Positions 49,852-57,743 of a stretch of 57,743 nucleotides of DNA are shown here, piece by piece. Location of the stretch: NCBI GenBank assembly GCA_020725605.1, contig DYER01000026.1, positions 1 through 57,743 of the forward strand, in the 5' to 3' direction. Origin of the DNA: Ammonifex sp. (GTDB lineage Bacteria > Bacillota > Desulfotomaculia > Desulfotomaculales > DYER01). Within the stretch, counting starts at the first letter, position 1, and every line of letters starts with the position of its first letter. A model generated the notes under the pieces. It was given only the letters and a program-made list of their open reading frames with translations. It did no database searches and was not told the origin of the DNA. The translations under genes were made by a program, and so were the position numbers.

Positions 49852-51357
49852 GTGGAAATGCACGCCCTTCTGTCAGGCCTTGAGATTCTGGCCTGTGGCG
49901 GTCCCACGGACGTTGCGGTGCAGGAAATAATTTACGACTCCCGGCAGGCCGTGCCCGGGTCCCTTTTCGTGGCCATTAAGGGGTTGAGCACCGATGGTCA
50001 CCTCTACATTCGGGACGCGGCGGCACGCGGGGCCGTGGCGGTGGTAATGGAACGGGAAGCGGAAACGCCGTCCGGCATGGCCTGGGTGCGCGTGCCCGAC
50101 AGCCGCCGGGCCCTGTCGCACCTGGCGGCCGCCTTTTACGGCCACCCGGCGCGGCGGCTGAAGCTGGTGGGGGTCACCGGAACCAACGGTAAGACCACCA
50201 CCACCCACCTGCTCGCGGCCATGTATCGCGCGGCCGGCCAGAGGGTGGGCCTCATCGGCACCGTGGAGAACCGCATCGGGGAGCGCGTGCTGCCCGTGAC
50301 CCACACCACACCCGAATCCCTGGACCTCCAGCGGCTCCTGGCCGAGATGCTCGAGGCCGGAGTCACCACGGTGGTGATGGAGGTCTCCTCCCACGCCCTC
50401 AAACTGCACCGGGTGGCGGACTGTGAATTCGACCGCGCCGTATTCACCAACCTCACCCAGGACCATTTGGATTTTCACGGTACCCTGGAGGACTACCTGG
50501 AGGCCAAGGAGAGCCTTTTCCGGGGCCTGGCCGGCGGGGTCAAGGCCGGCCCCAAGTACGCCATCATAAACGGGGACGACGCCCGGGCGGGACGGATTGT
50601 GGCCGCCAGTACCGGTATCAACGTTACCTATGGTTTCGCCTCCGAGGCCGACGTCAGGGCGGAAGCCGTAGAGCTGGGACCTCGCGGCAGTTCTTTCGTG
50701 GTGGAGGGTCTGGGCGCGAGGTTTCCGCTGCGTTTGCGCCTTCCCGGCCGTTTCAACGTGGCCAACGCCCTGGCGGCCTGTACCGTGGGCCTGGTGGAGG
50801 GACTGCCGGTAGAAGTTATAACCGAGGGCCTGGAGTCGGTCCGGGGCGTTCCCGGCCGCTTCGAGCCGGTGGATTGCGGTCAGGATTTCACGGTGGTGGT
50901 GGACTACGCCCACACGCCGGACGGCCTGGAGCAGGTCCTCAGGGCCGCCCGTCCGCTAACGGCGGGGCGCCTGATGGTGGTCTTCGGGTGCGGGGGGGAC
51001 CGGGACCGGACCAAGCGGCCCAGAATGGGCGAGGTGGCGGCCCGGCTGGCCGATTTTACGGTGCTAACCTCCGACAACCCGCGGAGCGAGGAGCCCTTGA
51101 GCATCATCGAGGAAATAGAGGCCGGCTACCGCGTGGTCCGCCGGCACGGCTACGTGGTGGAGCCGGACCGCCGGGCCGCCATCAGGCGGGCCCTCGAGGA
51201 GGCGCGGTCCGGCGATATGGTGGTCATTGCCGGCAAGGGCCACGAGACCTATCAGATCGTGGGGCAGACCCGGATACCGTTCGACGACCGGGAGGTCGCC
51301 GCAGCTACATTGAAAGAACTTCTGGGTGGGTGCCGTGCGGAACACGAAAATCGGTAA
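49852..51357 (+). CDS. murE: UDP-MurNAc-tripeptide synthetase MurE
   Basis: ATP-dependent ligase that adds the third residue (meso-diaminopimelate in most of this group) to UDP-MurNAc-L-Ala-D-Glu. 501 residues with the UDP-binding N-terminal domain, GTNGKTTTTHLLAAM (ATP loop), HTTPESLDLQ, the ALKLHRVADCEFD region, and a C-terminal domain with GGDRDRTKRPRMG and TSDNPRSEEP; the DNPR motif is the marker for the diaminopimelate-adding type. GTG 49852 is chosen (AGGGG 10 bases upstream); TTG 49843 and ATG 49858 are alternatives. A TATAAT at 49826-49831 without a good -35 lies just upstream. Confidence 0.96.
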   Translation: MEMHALLSGLEILACGGPTDVAVQEIIYDSRQAVPGSLFVAIKGLSTDGHLYIRDAAARGAVAVVMEREAETPSGMAWVRVPDSRRALSHLAAAFYGHPARRLKLVGVTGTNGKTTTTHLLAAMYRAAGQRVGLIGTVENRIGERVLPVTHTTPESLDLQRLLAEMLEAGVTTVVMEVSSHALKLHRVADCEFDRAVFTNLTQDHLDFHGTLEDYLEAKESLFRGLAGGVKAGPKYAIINGDDARAGRIVAASTGINVTYGFASEADVRAEAVELGPRGSSFVVEGLGARFPLRLRLPGRFNVANALAACTVGLVEGLPVEVITEGLESVRGVPGRFEPVDCGQDFTVVVDYAHTPDGLEQVLRAARPLTAGRLMVVFGCGGDRDRTKRPRMGEVAARLADFTVLTSDNPRSEEPLSIIEEIEAGYRVVRRHGYVVEPDRRAAIRRALEEARSGDMVVIAGKGHETYQIVGQTRIPFDDREVAAATLKELLGGCRAEHENR

Positions 51358-52726
51358 GGTGGTGGAGGTCATCGGTGCGCGCCTGCTCCGGGGCGACCCG
51401 GGCACTCCGGTAAGCGGGGTGAGCACGGACTCGCGGTCCGTCCGGGCCGGCGAACTTTTCTTTGCGCTACGCGGCGAGCGCCACGACGGGCACGACTTTG
51501 CCGCGCAAGCAGTGGCCCGCGGGGCCGCCGGGGTGGTCGTCTCCCGGCCGTTATCGCTAGAGTCCCCTGTGGCGGTGTTGCTGGTAGAGGACCCGCTCAG
51601 GGCCCTGCAGGCCCTGGCGGCCTGGTGGCGGGGGACCTGCCGGGTACCGGTGGTGGGCGTCACGGGGAGTACGGGTAAGACCAGCACCAAGGACATGATC
51701 GCCGCGGTGCTGGGCGTTAGAATGCCGGTGTGGAAGACCCCCGGCAATCTCAACAACGAGATCGGCTTGCCCCTCACCCTGCTGGGTTTGGAACCCGGCA
51801 CCGGGGTGGCGGTGGTGGAAATGGCCATGCGGGGACCGGGGGAAATCGCGGCCCTGTGCGACATTGCGCGGCCCACGGCGGGGGTCGTCACCAACATCGG
51901 CGAAACCCACCTGGAGCGCCTGGGTACCGTGGACGCCATCGCCCGGGCCAAGGGCGAACTGCTGGCGGCCATCGGCCCCGAGGGGTTCGCGCTCGTGCAC
52001 GCCGAGAGCCCCTATGCGGAACGGGAGGCGGCCCGCTGCCGCGGGCGGGTGCGGTATTTCGGCCGGCGTCCGGGGGTTGATTTCCGGCTCGTCGACTGGC
52101 GGCCCGAGGGCTACGGCACCCGTTTCACGGTGGAGGTGGCGGGCCGTGTGGCGGAGTTCGCGCTGCCGGTGCCCGGCGAACACAACGTTCTGAACGCCCT
52201 GGCCGCCATCGGGGTGGGATCCGAGATGGGCCTCGGCTTTGAGGAGATTGCCGAAGGCCTGCGGCGCGTGAGCCTGTCGGCCATGCGCCTGGAGATCCGC
52301 CCGTGGGCCCGCGGGGAAATCATCAACGACGCCTACAACGCCAATCCCACATCAACCAGAGCGGCCCTGGCAGTCCTTTCGGACCTGGCGGGAGGCCGCC
52401 CCAGGGTGGCCGTGCTGGGGGACATGCTGGAACTCGGCCCCCGGGCCGAAGCCGGGCACCGCGAGGTGGGGGAGGCGGCGGCCCGGTACGCGGACTATCT
52501 TGTGGCCGTGGGTGACCTGTCGCGATATACGGCGGAAGGCGCCCTGGCGGCAGGTCTGCCGCCGGATCGGGTGTACTGGTGCGCGGACCGGGAGCAGGCC
52601 GCCGGCGTCCTCCGGGACCTCCTGCGGGGGGACGAACTCGTACTGGTCAAGGGTTCCCGGGGGATGCGCATGGAAGAAATCGTGGCCCGGTTGACCCTCT
52701 CCGAGGGTGCGCAAGCCCATGGGTGA
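51335..52726 (+). CDS. murF: UDP-MurNAc-pentapeptide synthetase MurF
   Basis: Adds D-Ala-D-Ala to the UDP-MurNAc-tripeptide. 463 residues: N-terminal Mur ligase domain (STDSRSVRAGELFFALRGERHDGHDF), ATP loop GVTGSTGKTSTKDMIAAVL, TPGNLNNEIGLPLTLL, MAMRGPGEIAAL, and the C-terminal domain with INDAYNANPTSTRAAL and GDMLELG. GTG 51335 is preferred (GGGTGGG four bases upstream); GTG 51326 is an in-frame alternative. It overlaps the murE stop by 23 bases, and mraY overlaps its own end, so the three are coupled. Confidence 0.96.
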   Translation: MRNTKIGKVVEVIGARLLRGDPGTPVSGVSTDSRSVRAGELFFALRGERHDGHDFAAQAVARGAAGVVVSRPLSLESPVAVLLVEDPLRALQALAAWWRGTCRVPVVGVTGSTGKTSTKDMIAAVLGVRMPVWKTPGNLNNEIGLPLTLLGLEPGTGVAVVEMAMRGPGEIAALCDIARPTAGVVTNIGETHLERLGTVDAIARAKGELLAAIGPEGFALVHAESPYAEREAARCRGRVRYFGRRPGVDFRLVDWRPEGYGTRFTVEVAGRVAEFALPVPGEHNVLNALAAIGVGSEMGLGFEEIAEGLRRVSLSAMRLEIRPWARGEIINDAYNANPTSTRAALAVLSDLAGGRPRVAVLGDMLELGPRAEAGHREVGEAAARYADYLVAVGDLSRYTAEGALAAGLPPDRVYWCADREQAAGVLRDLLRGDELVLVKGSRGMRMEEIVARLTLSEGAQAHG

Positions 52727-53702
52727 CTTCGGGTGGGCTTTTCTGGTCTCTTTGGCGGTTACTCTGGCCAGCGGCCCGCTGGTCATTCCGTTGCTCCGCC
52801 GCCTGAAGTTCGGGCAGTGGGTACGCGAGGACGGTCCGGCCCGACATCTCACCAAGGCCGGCACCCCTACCATGGGCGGCATTATGTTTCTGGCCGGAAT
52901 CGCCGTCAGCGGCCTGGTTTTCTTGCGTTCCTCACCTGAGGGCCTGCTCATGCTGGCGGCTACCCTCGGTTTCGGGGCCATCGGGTTCGTCGACGACTTC
53001 CGAAAGGTGGTGTTGAGGCGGCCCCTGGGCCTGCGCGCCCGGGAAAAGCTGCTGGCTCAGGCCCTGCTCGCCGCCCTGGTGGGTGCCATGGCCGTTTCCC
53101 ACCTGGGCCGGGGGACCGATTTCGTGGTCCCCTTTTCGGGCTACGTGGTGCCGGGCGGCTGGCACCTGGACTGGGACTGGTGGATATATCTCATCCTTGA
53201 GGTGCTGGTGATCGCGGGCACGGCCAATGCCGTCAACCTGACCGACGGGCTGGACGGGCTGGCCGCCGGCGTAACCGTTCCGGCCGCCCTGGGCCTGAGT
53301 GCCATCGCCGCCGTCACCGGGCGTTCGGGTGTGGCGGTATTCCTGGCGGCCCTGGTGGGAGGCTGCCTGGGGTTTCTCTGGTACAACCACTACCCGGCCA
53401 GGGTTTTCATGGGGGATACCGGGGCCCTGGCCCTGGGAGGGGCCCTGGGTACCGCGGCCGTGATCACCAGGAGCGAACTTTTCCTGCTGGTGATGGGCGG
53501 GGTATACGTGGCAGAGGCCCTTTCCGTAATTTTGCAGGTGATCTCCTTTCAGCTGACCGGACGCCGTATTTTTAAGATGAGCCCACTCCACCACCACTTC
53601 GAGCTGTGCGGGTGGTCCGAGGTGCGGGTGGTACGTACCTTCTGGCTGATCGGCGTGGTTCTGGCGGCCGTGGGGCTGGCCGGGCTATACCGGCTGGGCT
53701 GA
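52719..53702 (+). CDS. mraY: Phospho-MurNAc-pentapeptide transferase MraY
   Basis: Integral membrane enzyme that makes lipid I from UDP-MurNAc-pentapeptide and undecaprenyl phosphate. 327 residues, ten helices, with RHLTKAGTPTMGGIMF, GFVDDFRK (Asp-Asp), NAVNLTDGLDGLA (catalytic Asp), the FMGDTGAL loop and HHHFELCGW near the end. ATG 52719 overlaps the murF stop by 8 bases and has GAGGGTG nine bases upstream; GTG 52707 is an alternative start. All functional residues are present. Confidence 0.97.
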   Translation: MGDFGWAFLVSLAVTLASGPLVIPLLRRLKFGQWVREDGPARHLTKAGTPTMGGIMFLAGIAVSGLVFLRSSPEGLLMLAATLGFGAIGFVDDFRKVVLRRPLGLRAREKLLAQALLAALVGAMAVSHLGRGTDFVVPFSGYVVPGGWHLDWDWWIYLILEVLVIAGTANAVNLTDGLDGLAAGVTVPAALGLSAIAAVTGRSGVAVFLAALVGGCLGFLWYNHYPARVFMGDTGALALGGALGTAAVITRSELFLLVMGGVYVAEALSVILQVISFQLTGRRIFKMSPLHHHFELCGWSEVRVVRTFWLIGVVLAAVGLAGLYRLG

Positions 53703-53743
53703 GAACCCGGCCGGGGCAATAGCTGAGTTGGGGGCGCAAGGAC

Positions 53744-55102
53744 ATGGACTGGCGTGGCATGAAGGTGACCGTGGTTGGGGCCGGCGAAAGCGGGCTGGGG
53801 GCCGCGGGGCTTTTGCTGTCCCGGGGGGCGCAGGTGACCGTGGCCGACGCCAGCGCACGGCTGGAGCCGGAACGTCAGGCGGCCCTGCAGGAATTGCGGC
53901 GCAGGGGTGCGCGTGTGCACCTGGGCGGGTATCCCGCAGATCTGGGAGACCTGGTGGTGCTCAGTCCCGGGGTACCGTCGACCGTTCCGCCCGTAGTGGA
54001 GGCCCGCCGGCGCGGGATACCCGTGTGGGGGGAATTGGAGCTGGCCTGGCGTTGCGCCCGGGCGCCGGTGGTGGCCATCACCGGCACCAACGGCAAGACC
54101 ACCACCACCGCCCTGATCGGCGCCATCTGCCGGGCGGCGGGCATACGCACCGGCGTGGCGGGCAACATCGGCACGGCCCTGAGCGCGGTGGTGGACCGGT
54201 ACGGTCCCGACGACCTCCTGGTGGTAGAGGTTTCGAGTTTTCAACTGGAGACCGCGGAAACCTTCCGGCCCCGCGTGGCCGTGATCCTCAACGTTACGCC
54301 GGACCATCTGGACCGCCACGGCACCATGGAGGCCTACGTCGACGCCAAGGCCAGGATCTTTGCCCGACAGGGGGAGGGGGACTTCACGGTGCTCAACGCC
54401 GACGATCCCGCGACCCCGGCCCTGGCGGCCCGCACCCCGGGACGCGTCCTCTACTTCAGCCGGCATGGGATTGTGGCCCAGGGCACCGGGGTGGAGAACG
54501 ATTTCATTACGGGCCGACTTGACGGGCGTGTCTTCGATTTCGGGCCGGTGGCCGACGTGGCCCTGCCGGGTGCCCACAACCTGGAAAACTGTCTGGCCGC
54601 CGCCGCGGCGGCCCTGGCCCTGGGCATCGACGCCGACGTGGTCAGGCACGTCCTGCGGGGCTTTCCCGGGGTTCCCCACCGCCTCGAGCCGGTGGCCACC
54701 ATCGACGGGGTGCGCTACGTCAACGATTCCAAGGGCACCAATCCCGGGGCCACCATCAAGGCCCTGGAGGCCTTCGACGCCCCCATCGTACTCATCGCGG
54801 GGGGCAAGAACAAGGGGGCGGACTTCAGCGAGCTGGCCCGCAAGATCAGGGAAAGGGTGCGCGCGCTGGTGGTTCTGGGCGAAAGCGCGCCGCTGCTGAC
54901 GGCCGCGGCCCGCGCGGCGGGATGTGAGGTGATTCTGGAGGCCGAGTCCCTGCCGGAAGCGGTCCACCTGGCCAGGGCCGCGGCCCGGCCGGGAGACGTG
55001 GTTCTGCTTTCCCCCGCGTGCGCCAGCTGGGACATGTTCCGCAACTACGAGGAGCGCGGGGACCTGTTCCGGCAGGTAGTGCTTCAACTGGGGAGGGGAT
55101 GA
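53744..55102 (+). CDS. murD: UDP-MurNAc-L-alanine:D-glutamate ligase MurD
   Basis: Adds D-glutamate to UDP-MurNAc-L-Ala. 452 residues: N-terminal Rossmann-like domain (KVTVVGAGESGLGAAGLL), ATP loop ITGTNGKTTTTALIGAI, GNIGTAL, the segment VVEVSSFQLE and NVTPDHLDRHG, and the C-terminal domain VNDSKGTNPGATIKALE with GGKNKGADF. ATG 53744, 41 bases after mraY; GGGGGCG is the ribosome site. The length is normal and every ligase motif is intact. Confidence 0.96.
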   Translation: MDWRGMKVTVVGAGESGLGAAGLLLSRGAQVTVADASARLEPERQAALQELRRRGARVHLGGYPADLGDLVVLSPGVPSTVPPVVEARRRGIPVWGELELAWRCARAPVVAITGTNGKTTTTALIGAICRAAGIRTGVAGNIGTALSAVVDRYGPDDLLVVEVSSFQLETAETFRPRVAVILNVTPDHLDRHGTMEAYVDAKARIFARQGEGDFTVLNADDPATPALAARTPGRVLYFSRHGIVAQGTGVENDFITGRLDGRVFDFGPVADVALPGAHNLENCLAAAAAALALGIDADVVRHVLRGFPGVPHRLEPVATIDGVRYVNDSKGTNPGATIKALEAFDAPIVLIAGGKNKGADFSELARKIRERVRALVVLGESAPLLTAAARAAGCEVILEAESLPEAVHLARAAARPGDVVLLSPACASWDMFRNYEERGDLFRQVVLQLGRG

Positions 55103-55103
55103 G

Positions 55104-56192
55104 GTGCGCAAGAACCCGCCCGATTTCCTCCTGTTGCTCAGCGTCATCATCCTGGTGGCCCTCGGCGTCATCATGGTTTTCAGCGCCAGCGAATACAGCA
55201 CGCTGGTGCGTTACAACGATAGCTTTTACTTTTTCAAGAGACAGGTGGTGTGGGCCGCCATAGGGTTCGCCGCCATGTTCGTGGCCCTCAATTACGACTA
55301 CCGGCGGCTCAGGCGCTGGGCCGGTCTGGCCCTGATTCTGGCCTTCGTGCTTCTGGTTGCCGTGTTCGTTCCCGGGGTGGGGCGTTCTTCCCACGGCGCC
55401 TCGCGCTGGATCGGGATGGGGCCCCTCACCTTTCAACCTTCGGAACTGGCGAAACTCTGTCTCATCCTGTTCGCGGCCCACCATCTGGCGGGGGCCAGGG
55501 GCCGGATCGGTGAGGTGCGCACCTGGCTGCCCCTGCTGGGGGTCACGACGGCCGCGGCCGGGCTGGTGCTGGCCCAACCGGACCTGGGGTCCGCCGCCAG
55601 CCTGACGGGAACGGTGATGGTAATGCTCTTTGCCGCCGGGCTGCCCTGGGGGCACCTCGTAGCCCTGGGGCTGGCGGGAACGGCGGCGGTGGCCGCGGCC
55701 ATTTATGCCGAATCCTACCGTTTCCGGCGTTTCATGGCCTTCCTCGACCCCTGGCGCGACCCGCAGGGAAGCGGGTTTCACATCATTCAGTCCCTGTACG
55801 CCCTGGGTTCGGGGGGGTTGCTGGGCGTGGGCCTGGGGCATGGGCGGCAGAAACTCCTCTATATCCCAGAGCAGCACACGGACTTCATCTTCGCCGTGCT
55901 GGGGGAGGAACTGGGATTTGTAGGCGCGGTTCTGGTCCTGGGCCTCTTCCTGCTCTTCATCTGGCGCGGGCTGCGGGTGGCCATTACCTCCGGCGACCCC
56001 TTTGCCACGTTGTTAGCCACCGGCATTACGGCCAATATCGGGCTACAGGCCATAGTTAACATCGGGGTGGTTACGGGAAGCCTTCCCGTTACGGGCATTA
56101 CGCTTCCCTTCATCAGTTTCGGCGGCACCTCCCTCATCCTGTCCCTGGTCCAGGCGGGGATACTCCTGAATACCTCGCGTTTTGCGAGGTGA
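55104..56192 (+). CDS. ftsW: FtsW/SpoVE-type lipid II polymerase
   Basis: SEDS-family peptidoglycan polymerase working with the class B PBP. 362 residues, ten helices: GVIMVFSAS at the start, GASRWIGMGPLTFQPSELAKL, QPDLGSAASL (the catalytic Asp region), ALGSGGLLGVGLGHGRQKLLYIPEQHTDFIFAVLGEELGF and VVTGSLPVTGITLPFISFGGTSL. GTG start one base after the murD stop. FtsW versus SpoVE cannot be decided; the dcw location is shared by both in spore formers. The murG start overlaps its end region. Confidence 0.95.
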   Translation: MRKNPPDFLLLLSVIILVALGVIMVFSASEYSTLVRYNDSFYFFKRQVVWAAIGFAAMFVALNYDYRRLRRWAGLALILAFVLLVAVFVPGVGRSSHGASRWIGMGPLTFQPSELAKLCLILFAAHHLAGARGRIGEVRTWLPLLGVTTAAAGLVLAQPDLGSAASLTGTVMVMLFAAGLPWGHLVALGLAGTAAVAAAIYAESYRFRRFMAFLDPWRDPQGSGFHIIQSLYALGSGGLLGVGLGHGRQKLLYIPEQHTDFIFAVLGEELGFVGAVLVLGLFLLFIWRGLRVAITSGDPFATLLATGITANIGLQAIVNIGVVTGSLPVTGITLPFISFGGTSLILSLVQAGILLNTSRFAR

Positions 56193-56197
56193 CCCTC

Positions 56198-57313
56198 ATG
56201 GGCGTGCGTTGCGTGGTCACGGGCGGCGGCACGGGGGGCCATATTTACCCGGCCCTGGCCATCGCCCGCGGTTTGCGGGAAAGGTACGGAGCGGAAGTCC
56301 TGTACGTAGGGACCGACCGCGGCCTGGAGGCGGACCTGGTTCCCCGCGCGGGATTACCCTTTGCCGCCATCAGCGCCGGGGGCCTGCGCCGCCGCGTGGA
56401 CCCCGGTAACCTCGCCGTTCTGGCGCGCACGGTGCGGGGTCTTTTTCAGGCTTGGGCCCTGCTGGGCCGCTGGAAGCCCGCCGTGGTGGTGGGCACCGGG
56501 GGTTACGTTTGCGGACCCACGGTCCTGGCAGCCGTGGCGCGCGGAATCCCCACCTTCATCCACGAGCAAAATGCCTATCCCGGGCTAACCAACCGCCTGC
56601 TGGCCGGCCTGGTGCGGCAGGTGGCCCTGACCTTTCCCGAGGCCGCGGCCCACCTGCCGCGTCGGGCCAGGGTCGTGGTCACCGGGCTACCGGTGCGGCC
56701 CGAAATCGTTACGGCGGACCGGGGTGCGGCGCGGCAGGCCCTGGGTATCGATCCGCACACCAGGGTGCTGCTGGTTTTCGGGGGTAGCCGGGGAGCCCGC
56801 AAGATCAACGATGCCATGATCGGGGTGCTGGAGGCCCTCTCCGGCAGACCCGGGGTGCACGTCATTCAGGCCACCGGTAAGGCCGAATACCGGGATTACG
56901 CGGCCCGCCTGGAGGCCGCAGGAATAAAAATTGGCTCCGGTGGGAATATTACCCTTACGCCCTACCTCTACGACATGGCCCAGGCCCTGGCGGCCGCGGA
57001 TCTGGTGGTGTGTCGTGCCGGTGCTTCTACCATTGCGGAACTCACCGTGAGGGGTTTGCCGGCCGTTCTGGTGCCCTATCCCCACGCCACGGCGCGGCAC
57101 CAGGATTACAACGCCCGGGCCTGCGCCCGGGCCGGGGCCGCGGTGGTGATCCCGGACCGGGAGCTTGACGGACCGCGCCTTCTGGCGGTCGTGGGACAGC
57201 TCCTGGGCGACGAGGAACGATTGCGCGCCATGGGGGCCGCCAGCCGCCGGCTGGCGCGTCCGCAGGCCTTAGAGGATATCCTGGGCTGCATAGAGAAGAT
57301 TATGCGTCAGTAG
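56198..57313 (+). CDS. murG: UDP-GlcNAc:lipid I GlcNAc transferase MurG
   Basis: Adds GlcNAc to lipid I giving lipid II on the inner face of the membrane. 371 residues, GT28 GT-B fold: [18 protein letters not shown], the [15 protein letters not shown] loop, [40 protein letters not shown] and [14 protein letters not shown] are the defining motifs. ATG 56198 lies just after the ftsW stop, with GAGGTGA five bases upstream; the GTG at 56189 would place that site inside the gene. murC follows about 80 bases downstream. Confidence 0.97.
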   Translation: MGVRCVVTGGGTGGHIYPALAIARGLRERYGAEVLYVGTDRGLEADLVPRAGLPFAAISAGGLRRRVDPGNLAVLARTVRGLFQAWALLGRWKPAVVVGTGGYVCGPTVLAAVARGIPTFIHEQNAYPGLTNRLLAGLVRQVALTFPEAAAHLPRRARVVVTGLPVRPEIVTADRGAARQALGIDPHTRVLLVFGGSRGARKINDAMIGVLEALSGRPGVHVIQATGKAEYRDYAARLEAAGIKIGSGGNITLTPYLYDMAQALAAADLVVCRAGASTIAELTVRGLPAVLVPYPHATARHQDYNARACARAGAAVVIPDRELDGPRLLAVVGQLLGDEERLRAMGAASRRLARPQALEDILGCIEKIMRQ

Positions 57314-57393
57314 CGCCACAGGTACGTTCGGCCGCGCGGGGGACAAGTTGCCCCTCCCGTCGACCCGTGCATAAGATAGAGGCGGGGAGTGGG

Positions 57394-57743
57394 ATGGTGG
57401 ATCTTACGCCACGCTGGGTACACCTCATTGGTATAGGCGGGGCGGGAATGAGCGGTCTCGCCAGGATCCTGCTCGAACTGGGGTGGAAGGTCAGCGGTTC
57501 GGACCTGAAACTTTCGCCCGTGACGGACCGGCTGGTCTCCCTGGGGGCCACGGTCTTTCGGGGGCACGCCGCAGAATATGTGGGGCCCTGCGATCTCGTG
57601 GTGGTCTCCAGCGCCATCAAACCGGACAACCCGGAACTCGCCGCGGCCCGGGCCCGCGGCATTCCGGTGCGGCACCGGGGCGAGATGCTGGCCGAGTTGA
57701 TGAGGCTACGGAAGGGTATCGCGGTGGCCGGGGCCCACGGCAA
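57394..57743 (+). CDS. murC: UDP-MurNAc:L-alanine ligase MurC, N-terminal part (cut by window edge)
   Basis: First Mur ligase of the pathway, joining L-Ala to UDP-MurNAc. The visible 116 codons begin ATG 57394 with GGGGAG five bases upstream (GTG 57367 in frame is less likely) and read [31 protein letters not shown], the UDP-MurNAc-binding start of MurC, then [21 protein letters not shown] and the beginning of the ATP loop AVAGAHG. The rest lies beyond the right edge. Placement after murG is standard in the group. Confidence 0.93.
   Translation, partial: MVDLTPRWVHLIGIGGAGMSGLARILLELGWKVSGSDLKLSPVTDRLVSLGATVFRGHAAEYVGPCDLVVVSSAIKPDNPELAAARARGIPVRHRGEMLAELMRLRKGIAVAGAHG

Noticed and set aside
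53549..55201. 550-codon minus-strand frame across mraY, murD and ftsW
   Set aside because: Shadow of the Mur genes; no homology features.

Overview
The window is about 57.7 kb of high-GC (roughly two-thirds G+C by eye), densely coded bacterial chromosome. Sporulation and germination genes (spoIIP, a GerAB-type permease, a YteA-type DksA protein, a SpoVD-like PASTA penicillin-binding protein), a CIRCE/HrcA heat-shock operon and frequent GTG and TTG starts behind strong Shine-Dalgarno sequences point to an anaerobic, spore-forming member of the Clostridia. An archaeal-type (group III) chaperonin inside the hrcA-dnaK operon fits the Carboxydothermus / Ammonifex / Desulfotomaculum / Desulforudis neighbourhood. 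The genus is inference only.

Layout. 1-8.3 kb: 3' end of leuS, an alpha/beta hydrolase, an MBL hydrolase, the competence genes comEA and comEC around a YkgJ-type cysteine-cluster protein, a CGGC-domain protein, small ORFs and a nitrilase-like amidohydrolase. 8.2-10 kb: a lone hisG, then about 0.9 kb of decayed genes (a GT2 glycosyltransferase remnant on the minus strand abutting a DUF6385 remnant on the plus strand). 10-12.7 kb: a minus-strand set of a GT4 glycosyltransferase, a PIG-L deacetylase and a DedA protein. 12.8-15.8 kb: holA, a zinc-ribbon protein, rpsT, a small 4-TM membrane protein and spoIIP behind a sigma-E-like promoter.

15.8-25.3 kb: a heat-shock and translation operon: sigma-A promoter, CIRCE, hrcA, group III chaperonin, grpE, dnaK, dnaJ, prmA, rsmE, mtaB. 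25.3-30.4 kb: two HIT proteins around rpsU, a DUF5665 protein, a YteA-like DksA protein, hslO, a HEPN-like protein, an HtrA protease and a PaaI-type thioesterase. 30.3-31.7 kb (minus): an orphan GerAB-like permease and a 44-residue ORF separated by a strong terminator.

31.7-38.3 kb: iron-related region with a sigma-A promoter plus Fur-box-like sites, feoA, an rtcB RNA ligase with its own promoter, feoB, a D,D-carboxypeptidase, a Na/Pi cotransporter-like protein and a Fur-family regulator. 38.3-45.6 kb: an alpha-glucan region (DUF4912 protein, a GH57-GT4 fusion, a GH15-like glucosidase), then a MetE-like methyltransferase and a PHP histidinol-phosphatase. 45.7-57.7 kb: the dcw division and cell-wall cluster with a three-repeat MraZ operator: mraZ, rsmH, ftsL, spoVD/ftsI, murE, murF, mraY, murD, ftsW, murG and the start of murC, which runs off the right edge.

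Most of the window is ordinary core genome. The points most worth following are the CIRCE-controlled archaeal-type chaperonin, rtcB placed between feoA and feoB, the GH57-GT4 fusion, the terminator directly in front of the GerAB start codon together with that gene's read-through 3' end, several small undescribed ORFs, and the pseudogene patch. I saw no tRNA, rRNA, CRISPR array or intact mobile element.
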